A stretch of 6,357 nucleotides of DNA from Actinomycetota bacterium (GTDB taxonomy: Bacteria > Actinomycetota > Actinomycetes > JACCUZ01), in contig JAVEDA010000522.1 in NCBI GenBank assembly GCA_030841195.1, positions 1 through 6,357 of the forward strand. Direction: 5' to 3'. Made by a program: the position numbers and the translations under genes. The stretch's first letter is position 1, and each line of letters opens with the position of its first letter. Below, piece after piece: positions 1 through 4,953 of the stretch. A model generated the notes under the pieces. It saw only the letters and a program-made list of their open reading frames with translations. It ran no database searches and was not told where the DNA came from.

Positions 1-216
1 GTACAGGCGGCCGCCAAGCAGCCGGTGAAGGTGACCATCACCGCCGGGGAACGGACCGTCGACGCCCGCAGCATGCTCGGCGTGCTGTCTCTCGGCGTCA
101 ACACCGGCGGCACCGTCACCCTTGCCGCCGAGGGAGAGGGAGCCGACTCCGTGCTCGACGTCCTGGTGAAGTTGCTCGAGAGCGACCTCGACGCAGACAC
201 TCCGGTCGATGTCTGA
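1..216 (+). CDS. ptsH: HPr phosphocarrier protein of the PTS, 5' end missing
   Basis: This is the C-terminal 71 residues of HPr, the small cytoplasmic phosphocarrier that takes phosphate from Enzyme I and hands it to sugar-specific EIIA domains. The reading frame is open from base 1, starting V-Q-A-A-A-K-Q, which aligns with about residue 23 of the roughly 85-90 residue family. The phosphorylated His-15 and the start codon therefore lie to the left of the window. The visible motif DARSMLGVLSLG matches the conserved region around the regulatory Ser-46 of Firmicute HPr, and the serine is present. TVTLAAEGEGAD followed by a terminal LVKLLES helix completes the fold. The GTG at base 25 is an internal valine codon, not a start. 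The stop overlaps the start of ptsI by 8 bases, so the two are co-transcribed and probably translationally coupled. Identity is firm from motifs and from the neighbour. Confidence 0.93.
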   Translation, partial: VQAAAKQPVKVTITAGERTVDARSMLGVLSLGVNTGGTVTLAAEGEGADSVLDVLVKLLESDLDADTPVDV

Positions 217-1891
217 GCTGCTGCGGGGTCACGGGGTCAGCCCCGGCACGGCGGTCGGGCCGGTGGTGCGGATGCCGGACCCGGTCACCGAGCCGCCGGC
301 AGGCCCGCCGCCCGCCGACACCGACGCTGACGTGGCCCGGATCCGCCCGGCCATGGACCTGGTGGCCACCGACATGTGGGCCCGCGCCGGCAAGGCTGAG
401 GGCGAGACGAAGGAGGTGCTCGAGGCGACGGCCATGATGGCCTCGGACCCCGAGCTCGCCGACCTGGCCGAGAATGCCGTCCGCGACCAGGGCATCCCGG
501 CACCACGCGCCGTGTGGGACGCCGCCAACACGTTCCGCGACCTGCTCACCGGCGCCGGCGGGTATGTCGGGGCGCGGGCGAGCGACGTCGAGGACGTCCG
601 CAACCGGATCGTCGGCGAGCTGCTCGGCGTGCCGGCGCCGGGCATCCCCGACCCGGGGCACCCGTTCATCCTGGTCGCCCGCGACCTTGCCCCGGCGGAC
701 ACGGCCACCATCAACCCGGAGCGAGTGCTGGCCTTCGTGACTGCCGAGGGCGGCCCCACCAGCCACACGGCGATCCTGGCCCGGGCGCTCGGCATCCCGG
801 CCGTCGTGTCGTGTCCGGAGGTCCTGGCGATCGCGGAGGGCACCATCCTCGTGCTCGACGGGGCGACCGGCACGATCGATCCGGACCCCGACGAGGCCAC
901 CGTGACCGAGGCGCGTGACCGCGCGGCCCGCGCAGCAGCCCGCAACCGGCGCTGGGACGGCCCTGGGTCCACCGCGGACGGGCATCGGATCAAGCTGCTC
1001 GCCAACATCGGCGACGCCGCAGGCGCCCAAGCGGCGGCCGCAGCGGGAGCCGAGGGCGTGGGGTTGTTCCGCACCGAGTTCCTGTTCCTCGACCGCGCCG
1101 ACGAGCCGTCGGAGTCGGAGCAGACCGAGTCCTACGCGGCCGTCTTCGGCGCGTTCGGCGAGGGCACCAAGATCGTCGTACGCACCCTCGACGCCGGCGC
1201 CGACAAGCCGCTCCCGTTCCTCGACCAGGGCGAGGAGGCCAATCCCGCCCTCGGCGTCCGCGGCCTGCGGATCGGCCTGGCGCAGCCCGAAGTCCTCGAC
1301 AAGCAGCTGCGCGCGATCGCGGCGGCTGCCAGCAGCACCAAGGCCGACGTCTGGGTGATGGCGCCGATGGTCGCTGTGCTGAGCGAGGCCCAGGCGTTCG
1401 ACCGGCACGCCCGCGAGGCCGGGCTGCGCACCACCGGAGTCATGGTCGAGATCCCGGCGGCCGCGCTGTCAGCCAGGGAGATGCTCGGCGTGGTCGACTT
1501 CGTCAGCATCGGCACCAACGATCTCGCGCAGTACACGCTGGCCGCGGACCGGATGTCCGGCCCGCTCGCCGCGCTCAACGACCCGTGGCAGCCGGCGCTG
1601 CTCCGGCTCATCGGCATGGTGGGCGCCGCCGGCCAGACCGAGGCCAAACCGGTGGGCATCTGCGGCGAGGCGGCTGCCGACCCGGCGCTGGCGCCGGTGC
1701 TGGTCGGGCTCGGGGCGACCAGCCTGTCGATGTCCGCTCGGTCCCTGTCCGACGTGGGTGCCGTGCTCAAGACGATGACCCTGCAGCAGTGCCGTGACCT
1801 GGCCGTGCTCGCGGTCGATGCCCCGGACGCCGACTCCGGGCGAGCCGCCGTACGTGCCGCCCTGCCCGCCCTGGAGGAGCTCGGCCTGTGA
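209..1891 (+). CDS. ptsI: Phosphoenolpyruvate-protein phosphotransferase (PTS Enzyme I)
   Basis: Enzyme I autophosphorylates on a histidine using phosphoenolpyruvate and passes the phosphate to HPr, the first step of PTS sugar uptake, in the cytoplasm as a dimer. The 560-residue length is close to the usual 570-575. Domains in order: an N-terminal GVSPGTAVGPV strand (9-19); a helical HPr-binding region (about 35-145); the swivelling phosphohistidine domain with GGPTSHTAILARALGIPAVV (181-200), active-site His186; then the PEP-binding TIM barrel. The barrel shows EGVGLFRTEFLF (282-293, Arg288), RTLDAGADKPLP (325-336, Arg325), VMVEIPAAAL (411-420, Glu414), SIGTNDLAQYTLAADR (433-448, Asn437/Asp438) and GICGEAAADP (483-492), whose Cys485 corresponds to the catalytic acid cysteine. 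All key residues are present, so an active enzyme is expected. The ATG lies inside the end of ptsH with no strong Shine-Dalgarno, consistent with coupling. The stop faces a convergent gene across 4 bases. Confidence 0.97.
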   Translation: MSELLRGHGVSPGTAVGPVVRMPDPVTEPPAGPPPADTDADVARIRPAMDLVATDMWARAGKAEGETKEVLEATAMMASDPELADLAENAVRDQGIPAPRAVWDAANTFRDLLTGAGGYVGARASDVEDVRNRIVGELLGVPAPGIPDPGHPFILVARDLAPADTATINPERVLAFVTAEGGPTSHTAILARALGIPAVVSCPEVLAIAEGTILVLDGATGTIDPDPDEATVTEARDRAARAAARNRRWDGPGSTADGHRIKLLANIGDAAGAQAAAAAGAEGVGLFRTEFLFLDRADEPSESEQTESYAAVFGAFGEGTKIVVRTLDAGADKPLPFLDQGEEANPALGVRGLRIGLAQPEVLDKQLRAIAAAASSTKADVWVMAPMVAVLSEAQAFDRHAREAGLRTTGVMVEIPAAALSAREMLGVVDFVSIGTNDLAQYTLAADRMSGPLAALNDPWQPALLRLIGMVGAAGQTEAKPVGICGEAAADPALAPVLVGLGATSLSMSARSLSDVGAVLKTMTLQQCRDLAVLAVDAPDADSGRAAVRAALPALEELGL

Positions 1892-1895
1892 CCTG

Positions 1896-2345
1896 TCAGG
1901 AAATCGCGGCCTGCACGAGTTCGACGACCGTCTTCTCCACCACGGGGCCCCACTTCGTCAGCGCGTACGACACCGGCCACATGTCTCCGTCGTCGAGGTT
2001 CGCCGCGTCCTGGAAGCCCACGGTCGAGTAGCGGTAGTTGAACTTGCCCGAGTCCTGGAAGAAGACGACGACCTTGCCGTCCGCGTTCGCGTAGGCGGGC
2101 ATCCCGTACCAGGTCTTCGGCGACAACTCGGGGGCGGTCGCAGTCACCGTCATGTGCACACGCTCGGCGAGCCCCCGATCCTTCGGCGCCATCTTCTCGA
2201 TCGCGTCGAGGACCGCCTGCAGGCCGTCGGCCTGCTTGGCACCCTTCTTTCCCTCCGCGCGCAGCTCGGCGGCGCGCTGCTTCATCGCGGCGCGCTCCTC
2301 GGCGGTGAAGCCCTTGGACTCGGTCGTGGCCTTCTTGGCAGGCAT
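1896..2345 (-). CDS. DUF1801 (YdhG-like) domain protein
   Basis: A small cytoplasmic protein of 149 residues that I place in the DUF1801/YdhG-like family. Members have been discussed as iron-chaperone-like, but the biochemical role is unsettled, so none is claimed here. The N-terminal 40 residues are rich in Lys, Ala and Glu (MPAKKATTESKGFTAEERAA) and probably form a basic helix. The core has the family-like KTWYGMPAYA (77-86), a VVVFFQDSGKFNYRYSTVGF strand pair (92-111) and LDDGDMWP (117-124). No signal peptide or membrane segment is seen. The ATG at 2345 is chosen because AAGGGA (2355-2360, read on the minus strand) precedes it by 9 bases and a typical MPAKK start follows. The frame could extend to a GTG at 2417, but that adds 24 unremarkable residues without a good ribosome site. 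The gene converges on ptsI with a 4-base gap. Confidence 0.85.
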   Translation of the reverse strand: MPAKKATTESKGFTAEERAAMKQRAAELRAEGKKGAKQADGLQAVLDAIEKMAPKDRGLAERVHMTVTATAPELSPKTWYGMPAYANADGKVVVFFQDSGKFNYRYSTVGFQDAANLDDGDMWPVSYALTKWGPVVEKTVVELVQAAIS

Positions 2346-2400
2346 GTCGAAAGTTCCCTTCAGGACGTGGTGGCGGCGTGGTGCCGGGCCTTCCCCCGAA

Positions 2401-2427
2401 AGGCTAGGACTGGCCACACCTGTGGAA
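2401..2427 (-). promoter_or_regulatory. Candidate promoter of the DUF1801 gene with an embedded inverted repeat
   Basis: Read on the minus strand, TAGCCT (2401-2406) fits the actinobacterial TANNNT -10 pattern, about 55 bases before the chosen start codon. A weak -35-like TTCCAC (2422-2427) lies upstream with a 15-base spacer, which is short. A perfect inverted repeat CCACA-CC-TGTGG (2414-2425) covers the spacer and most of the -35 box, where a repressor operator could sit. The 123-base gap between this gene and the PPOX gene upstream on the same strand leaves room for an independent promoter. All of this is by eye; the element match is weak. Confidence 0.3.
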
Positions 2428-2468
2428 CTTCTCGAATCCTGACCGGATTGGTGCCCACGTCCAAGTGA

Positions 2469-2993
2469 TCAGAACCGCCAACGGGTGGCGCCGCCGGGTT
2501 CGGCGGCGAGCACCACCGTGGCCTGCCGGGGCGTGAGCCGGTAGACACTCCAGGGCGGCGGCCCAGCGGACGGAGCGCTGTACTCAGCCGTCAGCGCGGT
2601 GCCGCTTGCGTCGACGCTGGCCGGCCACCCGCCGGCCGCCCATCGCCCAGCCAGCTCGGCGACGACATCGCGGTCTTCCACCCGGGCGGCGTCCCCGTCC
2701 ACCGCGAGGTCGAACTCCTCGGTCGAGACCCCCAACGTGCATCGGGGGTCCCGCGCCAGGTTCTGCGCCTTGCGGGTGGCCGCACCGGTCGTGAAGTAGA
2801 AGAGCCCTGACACCCACAGGGGGCCGATGCCGGTCAGGTGGGGGCTGCCATCGGGTTTCGTGGTGGCCAGCCAGCTGCGGTTGTCGGGACCGCCGGTCCC
2901 GGCCAGCGGCTCGGGGCCAGCCAGACGGGCTTCCACCCGCTGCCAGTCGACCAAGGGCAGTCCGTACAGCTCAGCAAGGTTCGTGGCTTCCAT
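2469..2993 (-). CDS. Pyridoxamine 5'-phosphate oxidase-fold (PPOX) family protein
   Basis: A 174-residue cytoplasmic protein with the split beta-barrel fold of the PPOX/FMN-binding superfamily, which in actinomycetes includes many F420- or FMN-dependent reductases. The diagnostic part is the first barrel strands: SWLATTKPDGSPHLTGIGPL (40-59), then VSGLFYFTTGAATRKAQNLA (61-80) and RDPRCTLGV (81-89). This is the usual pattern of a beta-hairpin with x-DGSPH, an FYF strand, then a T-R-K-x-x-N-L loop that contacts the cofactor phosphate. The C-terminal part (about 93-172) has the expected second set of strands ending ATRWRF. Which cofactor and substrate it uses cannot be told; it is unlikely to be the true PNP oxidase (pdxH), which is longer and has different motifs. 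The ATG at 2993 is preceded by AGGAGG (3005-3010 on the minus strand) at 11 bases. It is divergent from the MFS gene and lies upstream of DUF1801 on the same strand; an operon with the latter is possible but the gap is 123 bases. Confidence 0.85.
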   Translation of the reverse strand: MEATNLAELYGLPLVDWQRVEARLAGPEPLAGTGGPDNRSWLATTKPDGSPHLTGIGPLWVSGLFYFTTGAATRKAQNLARDPRCTLGVSTEEFDLAVDGDAARVEDRDVVAELAGRWAAGGWPASVDASGTALTAEYSAPSAGPPPWSVYRLTPRQATVVLAAEPGGATRWRF

Positions 2994-3032
2994 GTGCTTT
3001 CAGACCTCCTGGGGCGGCGAGACTCATCTAGA

Positions 3033-3062
3033 TCGACAGGAACCGGACTGAACGAGCAAGAT
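3033..3062 (+). promoter_or_regulatory. Candidate promoter driving the MFS transporter gene
   Basis: TCGACA (3033-3038) matches the TTGACA -35 consensus at five of six positions. It is followed after 18 bases by CAAGAT (3057-3062), a one-mismatch fit to TANNNT. A start near 3069 would give a leader of about 100 bases before the MFS start codon. An 8-bp palindrome ATCTAGAT (3026-3033) abuts the -35 and is 33-40 bases upstream of the divergent PPOX start codon, so it could influence both genes. This is a visual prediction only; I found no convincing promoter for the divergent PPOX gene. Confidence 0.33.
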
Positions 3063-3129
3063 ATGACCCTGCTGAAGGTGGGGGATCGCGGCTCTCGGGC
3101 GTAAGACTGGGAAGCGCTGACGACGGTCC

Positions 3130-3139
3130 GGCAGCTGCC
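3130..3139. repeat. 10-bp perfect palindrome upstream of the MFS gene
   Basis: GGCAGCTGCC is a perfect palindrome 30 bases before the MFS start codon and downstream of the predicted promoter. That is a suitable place for a dimeric repressor such as a TetR- or MarR-type regulator, which often control DHA2 exporters. No regulator gene is nearby in the window. At this base composition a 10-bp palindrome can occur by chance, and PvuII-type CAGCTG cores are common in high-GC DNA. Confidence 0.25.
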
Positions 3140-3156
3140 ACAGGGCACAAGCACCT

Positions 3157-3161
3157 AGGAG
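3157..3161 (+). promoter_or_regulatory. Ribosome binding site that decides the MFS start codon
   Basis: AGGAG ends only 2 bases before the first ATG (3164) but 8 bases before the second in-frame ATG (3170). The second spacing is optimal and the first is too close for initiation, so the protein most likely begins MSTLETPKYP rather than MRMSTLETPKYP. Confidence 0.7.
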
Positions 3162-3169
3162 TCATGCGC

Positions 3170-4717
3170 ATGTCCACGCTCGAGACCCCGAAGTACCCGG
3201 AGAATATCGACGCCGCCGTGCTCAAGATCTCCGGCGTAGTCCTCCTCGGTGCGATCATGTCGATCCTGGACATCACCGTCGTCAATGTTGCCTTGCCGAC
3301 GTTCCAAACGGTCTTCGGAAGTGCTGAAGAGCCCATCGCGTACTCGCACGTAGCCTGGACGGTCACCGCGTACACGCTCGCACTCGCGACGGTCATCCCG
3401 TTGACGGGTTGGGCAGCGGACCGGTTCGGAACCAAGCGCCTCTACCTCACGGCGATCGGCCTGTTCACCGCCGGGTCCGTGCTCTGCGCCACCGCAACCT
3501 CGATCAACATGCTCATCCTGTTCCGCGTCTTCCAGGGTCTGGGCGGCGGCATGCTGATGCCGCTCGGCATGACGATCATGACGAGGGCGGCCGGGCCGCA
3601 GCGCATGGGCAGGCTGATGGCAATCCTCGGTGTCCCGATGCTGCTCGGTCCCATCCTCGGTCCGATCCTCGGCGGTTGGCTGATCGACAACGCCAGCTGG
3701 CACTGGATCTTCCTCATCAACGTACCGATCGGAGCCGTGGCTCTGGTCTATTCCTTCCTCATCCTGCCGAGTGACGCGCCGCAGCCCTCGGAGTCCTTCG
3801 ACTTCGTCGGCATGCTGCTGCTCTCGCCGGGACTGGCCTTGTTCCTGTTCGGCGTCTCCAGCCTGCCGCAGGAGGAAGGGGACTTCACCGCGCCCCGGGT
3901 GTGGCTCTCGATGCTTGTTGGCGTCGTGCTGATGCTCACGTTCGTCTGGCACGCGTTCCGCCCGGAACACCCGTTGCTGGACCTGCGGTTGTACAAGAAC
4001 CGCAACCTGAGCGTGTCGACGATCACGATGTTCCTCTTCGCGGCCGCGTTCTTCGGCGGACTGCTGCTGGTCCCGACCTATTTCCAGGAGATCCGCGGCG
4101 AGTCGACACTCATGGCCGGACTGCTTGTGGCGCCGCAGGGGATCGGCGCCATGATCACGATGCCGATCGCCGGCACGTTGGTCGACAAGTTTCCGGTCGG
4201 TCGGATCGTGCCGTTCGGCCTCGTCCTGATCGCCATCGGCATGTTCGGGTTGACGCAGATCGAGGCCGACACGTCGTACCCGCTGCTGCTCGGGTTGTTG
4301 TTCGTCATGGGGTTGGGCATGGGTGCGACGATGATGCCCCTGTTCACGACAGCGCTGAAGACGCTGACGCATCACGAGGTGGCGCGCGGGTCCACCCTGC
4401 TCAATATCACCCAGCAGATCGCCAGCTCGGTCGGCGTTGCCGTCATCTCGGTCGTGCTCACGAGCCAGCTCAAGGACGCCCCCCTCGCCCTGCCGGCGAT
4501 CGCTGCGCAGAAGGATCCCGCGGTGGCGGATCAGATCGGTGGCCCGGCAGCGGTGGCTGAGGGACTGGTCCAGGCTGCGGCTGCCTTCGCGAACACCTAC
4601 TGGGTGGCCGCGTGCTTGGTGCTGCTTACCTTTGTGCCGGTGTACTTCCTGCCCCGCAGGCGCGAGGCGACCCACCTGCTCGATGATGAAGGCGTGCCAC
4701 CGGTCGTCGTGCACTGA
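3170..4717 (+). CDS. DHA2-family (14-helix) MFS drug/proton antiporter-like transporter
   Basis: An inner-membrane major facilitator of 515 residues, most like the DHA2 (EmrB/QacA) multidrug efflux group, which exports hydrophobic or cationic compounds in exchange for protons. Evidence: motif D1 with LDITVVNVALP (33-43, embedded Asp34); motif A as GWAADRFGTKR (80-90) in the loop after helix 2; the helix-4 sequence RVFQGLGGGMLMP (119-131, Arg119); and the antiporter motif C as GVPMLLGPILGPILG (154-168) in helix 5. About 14 hydrophobic spans run from residue 18 to 494, with a soluble stretch near 433-462 before the final helix and a polar C-terminal tail. The substrate cannot be predicted. The start is set by the ribosome site 8 bases upstream. 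The gene stands alone, divergent from PPOX, with no adjacent EmrA-type partner or regulator. Third positions are less G/C-rich than in ptsI (11 of the first 63 codons end in A/T, against 4 of the first 60 in ptsI), possibly a mild sign of separate origin. Confidence 0.93.
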   Translation: MSTLETPKYPENIDAAVLKISGVVLLGAIMSILDITVVNVALPTFQTVFGSAEEPIAYSHVAWTVTAYTLALATVIPLTGWAADRFGTKRLYLTAIGLFTAGSVLCATATSINMLILFRVFQGLGGGMLMPLGMTIMTRAAGPQRMGRLMAILGVPMLLGPILGPILGGWLIDNASWHWIFLINVPIGAVALVYSFLILPSDAPQPSESFDFVGMLLLSPGLALFLFGVSSLPQEEGDFTAPRVWLSMLVGVVLMLTFVWHAFRPEHPLLDLRLYKNRNLSVSTITMFLFAAAFFGGLLLVPTYFQEIRGESTLMAGLLVAPQGIGAMITMPIAGTLVDKFPVGRIVPFGLVLIAIGMFGLTQIEADTSYPLLLGLLFVMGLGMGATMMPLFTTALKTLTHHEVARGSTLLNITQQIASSVGVAVISVVLTSQLKDAPLALPAIAAQKDPAVADQIGGPAAVAEGLVQAAAAFANTYWVAACLVLLTFVPVYFLPRRREATHLLDDEGVPPVVVH

Positions 4718-4759
4718 GGAGCCCGCGCTCAAGATGTCTCCGAACAGGTCCGGGACGGC

Positions 4760-4765
4760 TACTAT
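4760..4765 (+). promoter_or_regulatory. Candidate -10 box upstream of the helicase gene
   Basis: TACTAT fits TANNNT and matches TATAAT at four of six positions. It stands out as an A/T-rich hexamer in a G/C-rich gap 43 bases after the MFS stop. No recognisable -35 is seen 16-18 bases upstream. If used, transcription would start near 4772 and give a leader of about 180 bases before the helicase start codon. Confidence 0.35.
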
Positions 4766-4776
4766 GGGAGTCAGCG

Positions 4777-4830
4777 CGGATCTGGGCACCGCGCCGGTCC
4801 GCGTCGATCTCTCGCAGATCCGTGGGACCG
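4777..4830 (+). other. Possible structured leader segment (hairpin with pseudoknot pairing)
   Basis: CGGATCTG (4777-4784) is exactly complementary to CAGATCCG (4815-4822). A second perfect pair, CGGTCC (4795-4800) with GGACCG (4825-4830), connects the loop of the first stem to the bases just after it, which is the arrangement of an H-type pseudoknot. It lies immediately downstream of the candidate -10 box, so it would be near the 5' end of a helicase transcript. I recognise no known riboswitch or small RNA here. Chance pairing is a real alternative at this G/C content. Confidence 0.25.
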
Positions 4831-4841
4831 AGTCGCGTCGG

Positions 4842-4861
4842 GGGGTGGCCACGGCCACCCC
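4842..4861 (+). terminator. Perfect 9-bp hairpin between the MFS and helicase genes
   Basis: GGGGTGGCC and GGCCACCCC are exact inverse complements separated by two bases; in RNA the loop would open to four bases (CACG). It lies 125 bases after the MFS stop and 92 bases before the helicase start. There is no T-run after it, so it is not a classic intrinsic terminator, although actinomycete terminators often lack one. It might instead be part of the helicase leader or a protein-binding palindrome; the terminator label is the best single guess. Confidence 0.4.
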
Positions 4862-4940
4862 GCAGGTCGTCGTCACGGCCCCGGCCGCAGGGCTGCGCAC
4901 GGGTAGGTCACCCGCCGCGGCACGAGTGCCGGGCAGGTAC

Positions 4941-4950
4941 GGAGGAGGAG
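4941..4950 (+). promoter_or_regulatory. Strong ribosome binding site that decides the helicase GTG start
   Basis: GGAGGAGGAG is a long purine run containing repeated Shine-Dalgarno cores. The first GGAGG (4941-4945) ends 8 bases before the GTG at 4954. This favours GTG 4954 over in-frame upstream codons such as GTG 4822, since the frame stays open upstream without good coding character. Confidence 0.75.
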
Positions 4951-4953
4951 TCT

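Noticed and set aside
25..216. A 63-residue protein starting at GTG 25
   Set aside because: The frame is open to the window edge and the upstream codons continue the HPr alignment, so GTG 25 is an internal valine.
116..1408. 430-codon open frame on the minus strand opposite ptsI
   Set aside because: No recognisable motifs; Enzyme I on the plus strand has every catalytic motif.
1944..1951. GGGGCCCC palindrome near the 3' end of the DUF1801 gene as a bidirectional terminator
   Set aside because: It has no loop or T-run, lies within coding sequence and is expected by chance at this composition.
2346..2417. N-terminal extension of the DUF1801 protein to GTG 2417
   Set aside because: It would add 24 residues without family resemblance, while a Shine-Dalgarno sequence sits 9 bases before the internal ATG at 2345.
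1794..2468. 224-codon plus-strand frame running from inside ptsI across the DUF1801 gene
   Set aside because: Its sequence is antisense to DUF1801 motifs and rich in Arg, Leu and His with no domain; both flanking genes explain the DNA better.
3155..4900. 581-codon open frame on the minus strand opposite the MFS gene
   Set aside because: It is the antisense shadow of a membrane-protein gene. The translation is an unstructured mix of His, Arg, Gln, Asp and Glu with no family motifs, while the plus strand carries a complete MFS protein with all motifs.
4822..4953. Upstream in-frame GTG 4822 as helicase start
   Set aside because: The added residues are Arg/Pro-rich with poor codon bias, and no ribosome site precedes that codon, unlike GTG 4954.
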